DNA of 61,797 nt from Desulfobacterales bacterium (GCA_029211065.1 JARGFK010000013.1:1-61797); one strand, 5' to 3'. Positions 8,647 through 19,287 are shown, numbered from the stretch's first letter. The notes: a model not told the origin generated them from the letters alone. Numbers and translations: made by a program.

Positions 8647-8663
8647 AAAGGGGACATTCTATA
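8647..8663 (+). repeat. GGGGACATTCT motif, copy 1
   Basis: AAAGGGGACATTCTATA. The core GGGGACATTCT recurs at 18809-18819 in the same orientation and at 28191-28202 inverted. Similar phrases are often seen around REP-associated or decayed insertion elements in this phylum, which is recollection. Here it sits just upstream of a transposase remnant. Confidence 0.55.
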
Positions 8664-8735
8664 AGAATTCAATACGTAGATTTTTTTAGATGACGAGCTT
8701 TGATATTCCAATCAAAAAAGTTATTAAATTGATAA

Positions 8736-9005
8736 AGAGCGTCCCACTTTACCCATAACGTGGCAACGTCCATGCAACTAACTACCGGCCTTGCAAAAAA
8801 ACGAGCTGAGAATAAGAAAAACACTCGGCTTTTCCAAGCCATGGAATGGAAAACGATTCGGTTCCTATTGATTAACCGTGCCGGTCGCATTGCCTGGAAT
8901 AATGGAAGTAAAGTGCTCCAAATGACCAAAAATCTAAAAACCAAAGAACTATATGAGAAAATATCAAACTCACTTTCGGACATACAATTCAAAAAAGCAG
9001 CCTAA
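8736..9005 (+). pseudogene. Transposase C-terminal remnant (IS1380-like DDE)
   Basis: An open frame without a proper start encodes RASHFTHNVATSMQL..., then MEWKTIRFLLINRAGRIAW...LQMTKNLKTKELYEKIS. This resembles the C-terminal end of IS1380-type DDE transposases, which have a Phe/Leu-x-His-Asn helix and a KTIR-x-x-L-x-x-RAGRI segment. The catalytic part is absent upstream: the frame closes at a TAA 33 nt before the fragment's GTG. No terminal inverted repeats were recognised. Family assignment is from memory of the motif and needs a search. Confidence 0.55.
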
Positions 9006-9041
9006 TTTTTCGCTCATTTAGGGTTATAAATAAGTAATTAT

Positions 9042-9070
9042 TTGACATTCTCATATTTTTAGTTAAGTAT
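9042..9070 (+). promoter_or_regulatory. Possible promoter upstream of the TPS genes
   Basis: TTGACA at 9042-9047 and TAAGTA at 9064-9069 with a 16-base spacer, in an AT-rich stretch about 240 bases before the first TPS reading frame. The -10 match is weak. No other good candidate was seen in this gap. Confidence 0.3.
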
Positions 9071-9311
9071 TCAAAAAAATGATAGTTCTATATATGAGAA
9101 TGATGCCGGTCACATCCCTTTTATTGATAGCCATCGCGGTTTATTTAAAATACTTGATCCCTTGTTTTTTTAGGGGTGGTATTTTTTGCTTGGCAAATCG
9201 TTCCAACCGGGTGAATTCAAGACAAGCACGCAAAATCTGATATTTATTTTCGCCGACAGGAGGTTAGATGCGGGCCTTTTTTTGAAAAATCAATCTGTCA
9301 TGTAAGGGGCA

Positions 9312-11123
9312 ATGGTGATTGACCAGAGAATCCCCCTCTTGAATCTTCAAACTCGTTTTCAAGCATGCCAACATGCTCTTGGATTAGCTGATGCTGACAC
9401 TCTCTCGAACGTTTCTTTGGTTTTGTCTGTCATGGTCATGTGGATGGCCCCGGCCGTATTCGCGCAATCCCCTGCAGACATTGAGGCCGCGAAACGCCAG
9501 TTAGAAATCATTCAACGCCAGGAGCAGGAGCGCCTTCGGCGCGATCAGGAAGAAGCCAGTCGCCGATCCAAACCCTCTGAGCCCACCGATACAAAACCGC
9601 TGTAACCCAAGATTGAAGTGCCGGCCATCGGCGCACCCTGCCGTGAAATCAAGACCATCACCATCAACGGCGCCCCCAACCTCCCCGCTTCGGTACGTAA
9701 ACGCATCATCACCGAATTCACCGGCCGCTGTCTCAATGTGGGCGATATCGAACGTATTCTGGCCGAGATCACCAAAAGCTATATTGACCGCGGCTATATC
9801 ACCACACGCGCCTACCTGCCGCCGCAGGATTTGAGCAAGGGGCATCTCGAAATCCTTGTCATCGAAGGCGTCGTGGAAAAAATCATCATCGAGGATGGTA
9901 ACGCCAACAGCATTTCGATCGGCAACGTGTTTCCGGGTGTCGAAGGTGACCTGCTGAACCTGCGGGATCTGGAACAAGGACTGGACCAGATCAACCGCCT
10001 TGCCTCCAACGACGCACAGCTCGATATTCAACCTGGAGAAAAACCGGGCACAAGCCGCGTTGTTGTTCGCAACCAGCCCCGCTCCCGATTTCACTTTTAC
10101 GCCACGGTAGACAACCAGGGGTCTGAATCCACAGGAGAACTACAAGCCGGCCTGACTGCCAGCGGGGACAATCTGCTGGGGTTTAACGAAATGCTTTCTG
10201 CGACGCACCGGGAGTCCATCCCCGGCGATTCGGGTCATAAAGACGCCAGAAGCAACAGCGTATATTTCAGCCTCCCCTTCGGGTATACCACCCTTTCCCT
10301 GGGTGCCAGCCGTTCAGACTATGACAGCCCGATTCGCTTGTCCAGCGGCCGCGAACTCATCGCCAGTGGTAAGGACGAAATCAATTATGTACGCCTCGAT
10401 CGGGTAATGTACCGCAATCAATCTACCCACTTCTGGCTGACATCCATGCTCACCACCAAAACAACAAAAAATTATCTTGACGATCAATTCCTGAATGTGA
10501 GTAGCCGCAGCCTTACCGTGCTCGATCTGGACGGCAACCTTTCGACCGGTTTTTTGGGGGGCGTGCTCACCCTGAATCTCGGTTACGCTCAAGGTCTGGA
10601 CGCACTGGGTGCGCTGCATGATCCGGATCATCTGCCGGATTGGGCCGCGCGCGCCCAGTTCGGCAAGTACAAGGCCGGACTCAACTACGCGCGCCCCTTT
10701 CGTCTGTTCAATAAAAACGCCAGTTTCTCCAGCCAGGTGAGCGCTCAAAAAGCCAACGACACGCTTTATGGCAGCGAGCAAATCTCCATTGGCGGCCTCT
10801 ACTCCGTTCGCGGTTATGTTCACAATACCCTGGCGGGTGATGACGGCTACTACTGGCGCAACGAAATCGCCCTGCACCAACCGCTGGCCATCGGCAGCAA
10901 CACGATTTCAACCCGCATCTACGCCGGCTATGACACCGGCAAGGTGGAAAATCGCGCCACGACCTTACAGCAGAGCCACCTGTCCGGCATGGTTGTCGGT
11001 CTGTCGGCTTACTGGCGGGACGTCTCTCTGGATCTGTTCAACACCTGGCCGCTGACCACCCTGCCCGATACCATGCCCAAGGAATCGAGTCAGATCTGGT
11101 TCCGTATCTCTTACTCAATTTAG
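9312..11123 (+). pseudogene. TpsB two-partner secretion transporter (ShlB/FhaC family), split by an in-frame TAA
   Basis: Both parts are in one frame. Part 1 (9312-9605) has an extended signal peptide ending near FAQ and the plug helix SPADIEAAKRQLEIIQRQEQ. A TAA at 9603-9605 follows, then PKIEVPAIGAPCREIKTITI and two POTRA-like domains (about 9640-10080) and a 16-strand Omp85-type barrel (about 10085-11120) with the conserved VRGY motif (GGLYSVRGYVHN). The stop lies exactly in the linker between plug helix and POTRA1. A GTG at 9618 could start the second part, but that product would lack an export signal. So the gene works only by readthrough, or is dead, or TAA is an error. The exoprotein gene follows after 9 bases. 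Confidence 0.9.
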
Positions 11124-11132
11124 GAGCGCTCT

Positions 11133-14100
11133 ATGAATCGCAGTTACCGACTAATTTTGAATATACAAACGGGTTCCTGGGTTGCCATCGTCGAAACGTT
11201 TCACTTTTGCTGCCAGGGCATCGGCCGCGCTGTCTTCAGAACCGTTCTCGTTGCGCTGATTGCGTGCGGATCCGGAATGGCACCGGCAATGGCCGAGTCA
11301 CCTGCCACCACGGTCGTGCCCGCCGGCGGCAAGACCAAGGCCTATATATCCGCAAACGGGGTACCGGTGGTGGACATTAAGACCGCAAACGCGGCCGGGC
11401 TCTCGCATAACCGCTACCTCCGTTACGATGTCGAGACAAACGGCCTGGTGCTCAACAACGGCAACAGCAGTCAGCTTGAGCGTCAATCCCAGCTGGCTGG
11501 ACGCGTGCCGGCCAACCTGAATCTGGGAGCTGAAGCCAGGGTCATTCTAAACGAAGTGGTGTCCACCCGTCGCAGTACGCTCGCCGGTTTCACCGAAGTC
11601 CTCGGCGGCAAGGCCGACGTCGTCGTGGCCAACCCCAATGGCATCACGTGCAACGGTTCCGGGTTCCTCAACACCAACCGCGTCACGCTCACCACCGGCA
11701 CGTCCAATATCGCGGCCGATGGCAGCCTGAAGGGCTTTAGCGTCAACCGCGGCGATGTGCAGATAGGCGCCGGAGGTGCGAATGCCAGTGCCCAGGAGAT
11801 TTTTGATATCGTCGCCCGGTCGGTGAACCTGAGCGGTAAGATCAATACCCCTGCAGGCGGCAGCCTCAATCTGACCACCGGCAACAATATCTGGAACTAC
11901 AGCGGCCGCAATGTAAGCGGTGCGGTTACGGGCAGCGGCACAGCGCCCACCTACGCTGTCGATTCCAGCGCCCTGGGCGGTATGTATGCGGGCAAAATCC
12001 GGATTCTGAGCACCGAAGCGGGGGTGGGCGTGCGCATGCTGGGCGAAGTCGCGGCCAGCGCCGAGGATTTCACGCTGAGCAGCGCCGGCAAGATCGAAAT
12101 TCAATCGGCGGTAAGCGCCGCGCGGGATGCGCGCCTCACGTCAACCTCCACCAGCAGCAGCGAGGATCTCTTTTTGAACGGCGCGGGCGCCAAAGTTTCC
12201 GCCGGCCGCGATCTTACCCTCTCCGCCGCCGGCGGCCAAATCAAACTAAGCGCGGGCGAGCTATACGCCGCCAACAACCTCACGCTCACCGGCGCCACCC
12301 TGAGCGATGTTTCCACCAGCGCGCAGACGCGTTTCGCCGGGGTCAGCAACACACTCACCACCACGGGTTCGGCCGGCATCGACGGCAGCGTATGGGGAGC
12401 GGGGAGCGCGCTGTCCGGCACTTTCGACAGCCTCTCGGTGGGCACCAACGGCGCCACGATGTATGCGGACAGCACCCTGGACCTGACTGCCGCCAATGAT
12501 CTCTCACTGGCCACGGCAGCAGTTCGTTCTGCGGGGGACATGACCCTTGCCGCCGGCGCGGGCACGCTCAGCACCACAGCCGGAACGGATCAGGGCATCC
12601 AGACCACTGCCGGCAACCTGAGCCTGACGGCGGGCAACGGACTCACCAATGCCGGAACGATGACATCCGACGCCGGCAGCGTCACGGCCCGCATCGACGG
12701 CGCGTTCGTAAACAGCGGCACGCTGCATGCCAAAACCACGCTGGATATTGCTGACAAGACAAACGGCAGCAGCGAAAACGTTACCAACAGCGGCACCTTG
12801 TTGGCAGACGCTACCCTGCAGCTCAAAGGCGACGATATCGTCAACACCGGCGAAATTCAGGCCGTGCAGGGGACACACCTGGATGCCGCAACGTTTGCCA
12901 ACGCGGGTGGCGCGGCCAAATTCATCGGCAGCACCCAGGTCGGATCGGGCACCACCCTGAACGTGAGCGATTCCTTCAGCAATGAGAGCACATTGCAATC
13001 GGCAGGCGCGCTGAACGTGACGGCGGGCTCTATGCTGGTCAACTCAGGCGGGATGTTTGCCCTGCGCGATGGCAACGGCGGCAGCAATGGCGCTGTGGCG
13101 CTGCAGGCAGGCAGCATTGACAACAGCGGTACCATCGATGGCGGCGGTACATTCACGGCCACTGCAACGGCGACTGTCGGCAACAGCTTTGACAACAGCG
13201 GCAATCTCCAGGGCGGCGGCGCAATGGCCCTTGATGCGGGCAACCAGTTCAGCAACCAGGGTGCCGGCACGGTGGTCGGTGAAAGCTCTTTGAGCATCAC
13301 TTCCAGCCGCAGCGCGTTCACTCTCGACAACGCCGGCCTGCTGCAATCGACAGGTCTTATGACGCTGGGTGAAAACGGCCATCTGGTGACTCTGGACAAT
13401 GCAGGCACGGGCGGCATCCTGGGCGAGAATCAGATCGCCATTACCGGCGGCGCCCTGACAAATGCCGGCACAATGCAGGCGGCAACGGGAGCTGTTGTGA
13501 CCGGCAGCAGTTTCGCCACTAGCTGCGGGACTTCCAAGTTTCTGGTATCCACGGCAGCGGGTGTTGACGGCAGCCTGACGCTGACCGGCGCCTTCAATAA
13601 CGAGGGCACCCTGCAATCGGCCGGCGGTCTCAATGTCAACAGCACCGGCACCCTTGCCAACAGCGGCACCATCAAGACTACCGGTACCGGTGATACGCTG
13701 GCATTGACCGGTACCACGCTCACCAACAGCGGCTATATCGACAGCGCCGATCTCACCACGCTCACGGCGACGACTACGAGTGGCACGACGCTTACCAACA
13801 GCGGGCAGGTGACGAGTGTGGATGCCCTTTCCATTGTTACCGGGGGGAACCTCGTTAACACCTCGACCGGCAACCTGATGGGAGACGGCGCAGTTTCAAT
13901 CACCTCGCCCTCGGCCGGTTTTACCCTCATCAACGACGGCCGCATCGAGTCGGGCAGCACGCTCAGCCTGGGTGGCGCCGGGCATGTGGCCGGCCTGACA
14001 AACAACAGTTCGGGTGTTCTGTTTGCAGGCACCGGATTGGGCATCATTGGCGGCAGCCTTAATAACCAGGGCAAGATCACCGCGACTTCCGGTACGGCAA

Positions 14101-17100
14101 TGAGCCTGAGCGCTCTAACCAACGGCAGCACCACCAACAGCAGTGCGGTGATTCTGGGCGCCACCACGTCGGGCGAAAGTTCCATAAGCGTTTCGAATTC
14201 CCTCAGCAACTACGGCGCCATTCATTCGAATGCTAAATTGGGGATCACTGCCGGTGGTATTTCCAACAAAGATACCGGCGGCATATCTTCTCTCACTACG
14301 CTGAACCTCACCGCCACAGGCGCCGGCAGCATTGACAACTACGGAGCCCTGTATGCCGGCACAGTCATGAATCTCACAGCCGACGGCGGCTCTATTTATA
14401 ACCGCGCCCCTACTGATACCACCAGCGGCGGCACCATTGACAGCGGCGGCACCCTGACCACCAGCAGCACCAACTTTACTAACAACCATGCGGTGGTGAC
14501 CACGGGTAACATCTCTATTAAGACCACCAACTCGTTCGTTAACGAAACGACAATTGAAGGGACTCCGATCACCAAGACACTGGGCGACCCTGTTAATGTT
14601 GCCAATGGCAATCTAACGACAAACTTTGCAATCAGCACAGAGGGCAGCGTGTTAAGCGGTATGTATGCGTATCTCAGGGAAAATAAATTTACCAGAACCG
14701 AGCAGCTCAGCGGCATAACCCTGGCCGGCTTGAACGCCTTGCCCAGGGCTCAGATCATCGCCAATGGGGCGGGCAGCAACCTCACCATCAATTATGGTCT
14801 CATCGGTCTTAACAAAATTGCCGTGCTTTCGGCGCCAACAATCAATATTGCAGGAACCGGCACCTTTACCAACGAAGACCTGACCCTCTACGAATACGAG
14901 TACACCAGGCGTTGGATAGTGATCGAGGACTATTATATCGATGGGGGTGCAGCAGCTGTGCATAGGGTAATGTGGGTGAGGAGCGACCCGAATTATTCCG
15001 GGTACACCGCCGTAGGTTCAGATAATGATAACTACGATACCTATAATCCGGGCCCGGGATGGTCTACGCCTTATACAGAAGCATTGGCTAATGCGGGTGG
15101 CTTACTTGGAAACACGACAGCCGTTCCCGGAGGAACCTCTGGTTCCGGCATCTTTGCCACAACGTTGAATGTTACCGGCGGCACGTTTCACAACGTGGGA
15201 TCTCCCTGGCCAACGGATCCCGATAGGGCCATAGCGGGCGGACCCGGTAGCGAAGACGTAATTGAAAGATCTGGAAGCGGTGCTGATACCGAATCCGGCT
15301 TGCCAGTGGGTTCGGCAGGCGTGGACTTGCTGGGAGTTCCAAGCACAGTAGTCGCCGACAGTCCGCTTTCTTTTGTCGGGCTCAACCTGACGTTGCCCAC
15401 CAACCCCAATGGCTACTTCGTCATCAGTCAGAATCCCGGCTCCGGCTATCTGGTGGAGACCAATCCGCTCTTTGCGGTCGGCTCAACGGTCGTCGGTTCC
15501 GATTACATGGCCGATCGTTATGGCTATGACCCGGACACGATTATCAAACGGTTGGGCGACGCCAATTACGAGGCGTACCTGGTTCGCCAGCAGTTGATCG
15601 CGCAGACCGGCAGCAATATCATAAATGGCTACGCCAATGAAGCCGACCAGATGATGCGCCTGATGGCGCAGGCGATCGACGAGGGCAATCGCGCTGGTTT
15701 TGTTTATGGCCAGGCACTTACTGACGACCAGATAGCCAACCTGCAGGAAGACATCGTCTGGATGGTGGAAACCACGGTCGCCGGTCAGAACGTTCTCGCA
15801 CCGGTGGTCTATCTGGCGGCCGGCACCCGTGATGCCATCATGACCGGCGCGGTGATTGCAGCCGCTAACGTCACCATGACTGTGGACGCGCTGACCAACA
15901 CCGGCGGAACCATCAGCGGGTCCACATCGCTTGATATCACCTCCCAGGGCGACATCACCAACACCAGCGGCACCATCAAGGGTGGAGAGGTCGGGCTGAC
16001 TTCCACCGAGGGCAGTATCGTTAACCAGACTCAGGTCGAAGGCGCCGGTGATGGGACAACCTACACCACCACTATCGGCAAGACGGCTGGCATTGAAGCG
16101 ACCGGAAACCTTGATATGGATGCCGGGAAAGACATCTCGGTCACGGGCGCCGACGTGACAGCCGGCGGCGACGCCTCGCTCACGGCGGGCGGTGATATCA
16201 CTTTCGACACCATCATCGATAAAACCACCGGCACGACCGGTTCATTTTCTACCGACGACTCCCAGATCTCAAGTGAAACCACGACCACCACGACCGAGAA
16301 AAATATCGGCTCGACGCTGCAAACGGGGGGCAATCTTTCCCTGCAGAGCGGCAACGACACCACGATCGCGGGCAGCGATGTAACCACCGGAGGTGATCTG
16401 GAGGTGAACGCCGGCGGCGACTTCAACGTCATATCCCGCCAGGATACAACGACGACCAGTTCCGTGGAAACCAAATCTGGCATGGGTGTGGGCGGGGGCG
16501 TGTGGGGCACGGAAAAAACCACCACCGACAGTTTTACCGGCACCAATGTCGGATCGACCGTCACGGTCGGCGGCAGCGCCACGGTCATGGCCGAAAAGGA
16601 GATGACCCTTCAGGGCTCGGACGTGACGATTGCCGGTGATGCGGATATCAACGCCAAAGAGGGCATCCATATCCTCGACGGTCTGGATGAACAGCGGACC
16701 ACCACCACCACCACCACCGAGACCACGACCATTTTAAAGACGGACAACTCCGGCGAAGCGAGCTCGGATTCCGCATCCGCGAGTCAGCCCGACAGCACCA
16801 GTGCCGGTGACAGCGCGGAAGCCAGTGCCGCGGCCTCCGGGTCCTCGGATATCAAGCTGACCGAGACCACCACGACAACGACCACCTCCGCCTCTGATAC
16901 CAGCGTCTCCTCCAACTTCACCGTCGGCGGCAAGCTGAAGGCGACAACGGAAGGGACCCTGACGGTTCAGGGATCGAACGTGGCGTCCGGCGGCGAAATG
17001 GAACTGGATGCCAAAAACATCGAGGTGCTCACCGGTCGCAATGAGACGTCATACAGCAAAACAACCACCAGCACGTCAATCGGTCTTTTCAATGATGGTG

Positions 17101-18623
17101 AAGCGTCTGCCGATGCGGATGCAACGTTTAACGACAATAATGGTAATGATAATCAAATAAACGCAGCCGCCTCTGCCGCTGCGGATGCCAGCGGCACCTC
17201 CACCATGGGTGTCAGGATGGTTGATACGGAGCAAACTTCCTACAGCCTTACCAATACCGCTTCTTCCATAAAATCAGGCGGCGATCTTTCCCTTAAGGTA
17301 AAAGAAACCGCATCAACTAAAGAGGTAAGCCTCGAGACAACCGCCACAACAAACAAAACGACGACCTTTAAGGCCGGCGGCGATTTTAACCGAACCGCCA
17401 CAGACACGATCACTGACCAGGGTACGCAGGTCTCGGCAGGCGGCAATATTACCCAAGCGGCACAAACAATAACAGATATTGCTGTTTCTGATTCCACTGC
17501 GACAACCAGCTCATCCTCAAGTGAGGATATTATGGTCGGTGTCGGCGCCGGTGCTTCAGGTGGCGGTGAAGATTTAGGCGGTGCCGGCGCAGGGCTGCGT
17601 GTCAGATATGATAATAGCAGCGAAGATACAGAAAATACTTCATCCACGGCTGTAACCAGCAGCTTCACAGCGGGTGGCAATATCACTTCAACGTCAAAAG
17701 ATAAAACAACCCTTGTCGGCACCGAGTTGAAGGCAGGTGGTGACGTAACGCTTAACGCAGGATCACTCGACTATCAGGCCGCTCACAATACGACCAGCTC
17801 GGATACAAGCTCTGAGAATATCAATGCCGCCGTTGATGTCGATGTTGTCGGCACCAGCGGATTTAATCTGGAAGGCGGGTACGCAACCGAAGACAGTTCA
17901 AGTAAAACCTCTACCGCAAAAACCGGCGGCATTACAGCCGGTGGCAACCTCAACATAAACACTGCGGGCGATGCCACTCTTGAGGGCACACAACTTGAGG
18001 CAGGCAAGGATGCAAACCTCAACATCGGAGGCGATTTAAATTTTAAAAGTGCGGTTGACACCGCCGAAAGCAGCTCTGAAAGCCTTGATGCCGGCGGGGC
18101 ACTGGGCGCATCGAAAAAAAGCAAAACAAAGAAAAGCGGTGGAAAAACAAATAAAAACAGCAGCAGCGGAGGGAATGGGAAAGAGGTAACAAAAGCGGGT
18201 CAGAAATCATTGTTCAACTACAATTCTTCCGAAGATGAGGGTTCCAGCAGTACCGCCAGAGTTGGCAGTATAACTGCCGGAAGCGGGGATGTTAACATTA
18301 AAACCGGGAATGACGCCACTTTCGTCGGCACCAAGGTACAATCAGAAAACAATATCTCAATAGAGTCTGGCGGCACGGTTAACCGAAACGAAGCAACCAG
18401 CACAGTGACGGGATCATCGAGCAGTGTAGATGTTGGTTTGAAGAGCATAAATAGCGTCAGCAAACAAGCCTTGCCTAAGGATAAGACGGTGACGACGTTT
18501 AAAAACACAAACGAGGGTACTTTTAATATCGATAATACCGAAACAAATAATTCAAGCACTGCCGAAACAATTTTCAACTCAGGCGGCACGACCACCATTA
18601 ACGGTCAAGATGCCGGCAATTGA
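11133..18623 (+). CDS. TpsA filamentous haemagglutinin-like exoprotein
   Basis: 2496 residues. The N-terminal MNRSYRLILNIQTGSWVAIV is an ESPR extended signal sequence; cleavage probably near AMA/ESP (about 54). The TPS/haemagglutination domain (about 60-300) has VVANPNGITCNG (about 165) and GGMYAGKIRILSTEAGVGVR. A long beta-helix of GG-N-L/DA-type repeats follows, interrupted at about 1250-1450 by a non-repeat part rich in Tyr/Asp. Haemagglutinin repeats with Thr-rich linkers (runs such as TTTTTTETTT) fill about 1590-2480. There is no VENN motif and no C-terminal toxin or immunity gene, so it looks like an adhesin rather than CdiA. From about 17100 the sequence becomes visibly richer in A/T. 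It needs the TpsB partner encoded upstream. Confidence 0.94.
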   Translation: MNRSYRLILNIQTGSWVAIVETFHFCCQGIGRAVFRTVLVALIACGSGMAPAMAESPATTVVPAGGKTKAYISANGVPVVDIKTANAAGLSHNRYLRYDVETNGLVLNNGNSSQLERQSQLAGRVPANLNLGAEARVILNEVVSTRRSTLAGFTEVLGGKADVVVANPNGITCNGSGFLNTNRVTLTTGTSNIAADGSLKGFSVNRGDVQIGAGGANASAQEIFDIVARSVNLSGKINTPAGGSLNLTTGNNIWNYSGRNVSGAVTGSGTAPTYAVDSSALGGMYAGKIRILSTEAGVGVRMLGEVAASAEDFTLSSAGKIEIQSAVSAARDARLTSTSTSSSEDLFLNGAGAKVSAGRDLTLSAAGGQIKLSAGELYAANNLTLTGATLSDVSTSAQTRFAGVSNTLTTTGSAGIDGSVWGAGSALSGTFDSLSVGTNGATMYADSTLDLTAANDLSLATAAVRSAGDMTLAAGAGTLSTTAGTDQGIQTTAGNLSLTAGNGLTNAGTMTSDAGSVTARIDGAFVNSGTLHAKTTLDIADKTNGSSENVTNSGTLLADATLQLKGDDIVNTGEIQAVQGTHLDAATFANAGGAAKFIGSTQVGSGTTLNVSDSFSNESTLQSAGALNVTAGSMLVNSGGMFALRDGNGGSNGAVALQAGSIDNSGTIDGGGTFTATATATVGNSFDNSGNLQGGGAMALDAGNQFSNQGAGTVVGESSLSITSSRSAFTLDNAGLLQSTGLMTLGENGHLVTLDNAGTGGILGENQIAITGGALTNAGTMQAATGAVVTGSSFATSCGTSKFLVSTAAGVDGSLTLTGAFNNEGTLQSAGGLNVNSTGTLANSGTIKTTGTGDTLALTGTTLTNSGYIDSADLTTLTATTTSGTTLTNSGQVTSVDALSIVTGGNLVNTSTGNLMGDGAVSITSPSAGFTLINDGRIESGSTLSLGGAGHVAGLTNNSSGVLFAGTGLGIIGGSLNNQGKITATSGTAMSLSALTNGSTTNSSAVILGATTSGESSISVSNSLSNYGAIHSNAKLGITAGGISNKDTGGISSLTTLNLTATGAGSIDNYGALYAGTVMNLTADGGSIYNRAPTDTTSGGTIDSGGTLTTSSTNFTNNHAVVTTGNISIKTTNSFVNETTIEGTPITKTLGDPVNVANGNLTTNFAISTEGSVLSGMYAYLRENKFTRTEQLSGITLAGLNALPRAQIIANGAGSNLTINYGLIGLNKIAVLSAPTINIAGTGTFTNEDLTLYEYEYTRRWIVIEDYYIDGGAAAVHRVMWVRSDPNYSGYTAVGSDNDNYDTYNPGPGWSTPYTEALANAGGLLGNTTAVPGGTSGSGIFATTLNVTGGTFHNVGSPWPTDPDRAIAGGPGSEDVIERSGSGADTESGLPVGSAGVDLLGVPSTVVADSPLSFVGLNLTLPTNPNGYFVISQNPGSGYLVETNPLFAVGSTVVGSDYMADRYGYDPDTIIKRLGDANYEAYLVRQQLIAQTGSNIINGYANEADQMMRLMAQAIDEGNRAGFVYGQALTDDQIANLQEDIVWMVETTVAGQNVLAPVVYLAAGTRDAIMTGAVIAAANVTMTVDALTNTGGTISGSTSLDITSQGDITNTSGTIKGGEVGLTSTEGSIVNQTQVEGAGDGTTYTTTIGKTAGIEATGNLDMDAGKDISVTGADVTAGGDASLTAGGDITFDTIIDKTTGTTGSFSTDDSQISSETTTTTTEKNIGSTLQTGGNLSLQSGNDTTIAGSDVTTGGDLEVNAGGDFNVISRQDTTTTSSVETKSGMGVGGGVWGTEKTTTDSFTGTNVGSTVTVGGSATVMAEKEMTLQGSDVTIAGDADINAKEGIHILDGLDEQRTTTTTTTETTTILKTDNSGEASSDSASASQPDSTSAGDSAEASAAASGSSDIKLTETTTTTTTSASDTSVSSNFTVGGKLKATTEGTLTVQGSNVASGGEMELDAKNIEVLTGRNETSYSKTTTSTSIGLFNDGEASADADATFNDNNGNDNQINAAASAAADASGTSTMGVRMVDTEQTSYSLTNTASSIKSGGDLSLKVKETASTKEVSLETTATTNKTTTFKAGGDFNRTATDTITDQGTQVSAGGNITQAAQTITDIAVSDSTATTSSSSSEDIMVGVGAGASGGGEDLGGAGAGLRVRYDNSSEDTENTSSTAVTSSFTAGGNITSTSKDKTTLVGTELKAGGDVTLNAGSLDYQAAHNTTSSDTSSENINAAVDVDVVGTSGFNLEGGYATEDSSSKTSTAKTGGITAGGNLNINTAGDATLEGTQLEAGKDANLNIGGDLNFKSAVDTAESSSESLDAGGALGASKKSKTKKSGGKTNKNSSSGGNGKEVTKAGQKSLFNYNSSEDEGSSSTARVGSITAGSGDVNIKTGNDATFVGTKVQSENNISIESGGTVNRNEATSTVTGSSSSVDVGLKSINSVSKQALPKDKTVTTFKNTNEGTFNIDNTETNNSSTAETIFNSGGTTTINGQDAGN

Positions 18624-18692
18624 TAATCTCAGAAAATAGAATGTCGAGCAGATAATTTGAGTAGTTTTGGTAAAAATGATCGGCAGAGATAT

Positions 18693-18723
18693 ACAGGTGC
18701 AAGATCTCTATCAGAGCACCTGT
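18693..18723 (+). terminator. Hairpin downstream of tpsA
   Basis: ACAGGTGC (18693-18700) and GCACCTGT (18716-18723) form a perfect 8-bp stem with a 15-base loop, 70 bases after the tpsA stop. No T-run follows, so it may be a Rho-dependent end or only an mRNA-stabilising stem. Confidence 0.4.
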
Positions 18724-18804
18724 CAGACAGGATTGAAACTAGCAATTTCAACGTGTACTGTCTTGTATGAGTTTTTACAATTAAGGTTCATTCGGTTAAT
18801 GAGT

Positions 18805-18823
18805 AAATGGGGACATTCTATAG
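18805..18823 (+). repeat. GGGGACATTCT motif, copy 2
   Basis: AAATGGGGACATTCTATAG, same orientation as copy 1 at 8647. Copies 1 and 2 bracket the transposase remnant and both TPS genes. Confidence 0.55.
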
Positions 18824-19013
18824 TCCTCGTGTCAAGTATTTTTTTTAACCCCGTAATATCAAAAAGTTGTGATCTTCGCGAAAATTTGGGCTCACTTCTC
18901 CTCTGGTGCTGACATTTCTTTTCGGCGAGGTTCTCTCCTCTCGGCGAACTCACTGCCTGAGCGTTACGTTTATCCGGCATCCAACCCCAGGGGCGGTGTC
19001 CATAAAAAGCACA

Positions 19014-19096
19014 GGGTCAAGTCTTGAATCTTGCAGGATGTAATTCTTTCTCAATACCTATGACCAGCCAAATATGCAAATTTCAAGACACGACCC
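19014..19096. repeat. REP-like inverted repeat (83 bp)
   Basis: Two 22-base arms, 19014-19035 and 19075-19096, are inverted copies that agree at 18 of 22 positions; the shared core is GTCTTGAA with outer GGGTC and inner TTGCA. The 39-base middle has no gene. The pattern fits repeats mobilised by REP-associated (IS200-type) transposases; no such transposase is in the window. Confidence 0.55.
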
Positions 19097-19131
19097 CGAT
19101 GGCTACGAATTGAACAAGCAGGAGAAGTTAC

Positions 19132-19287
19132 ATGACCATAAATATCGCTATTATCGGGCCGGGAAAAATTGCCGGCAACCAGCTTGCTCCGGCTCTTGCT
19201 CAGGTCGAAGGCGCAAGATTTTGGAGTGTTATGAGTCGGGATTTACAGCGGGCATCTGAATTTGCAAAGGCCCACAAGGCACAGTAA
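19132..19287 (+). pseudogene. N-terminal fragment of a Gfo/Idh/MocA-type oxidoreductase
   Basis: 51 codons from ATG 19132 (AGGAGAAG ribosome site) to TAA 19285. It begins MTINIAIIGPGKIAGNQLAPAL, a Rossmann beta-alpha motif (GPGKIA in place of GxGxxA), then a second strand FWSVMSRDLQRASEFAKAH, typical of NAD(P)-dependent sugar dehydrogenases of the Gfo/Idh/MocA family. The remaining roughly 280 residues are missing; the sequence after the stop does not resume the domain. A truncated remnant beside a REP-like repeat. Confidence 0.6.

Noticed and set aside
11298-18598. Long open frames antisense to tpsA (for example 11547-12104, 12101-12577, 16061-16588 minus)
   Set aside because: They arise from the repetitive GC-rich codons of the exoprotein; compositions rich in Val/Pro/Ala without domains and no ribosome sites.
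18400-18623. CdiA-type toxin end of the exoprotein
   Set aside because: No VENN motif, no distinct C-terminal domain and no immunity gene follows the stop.
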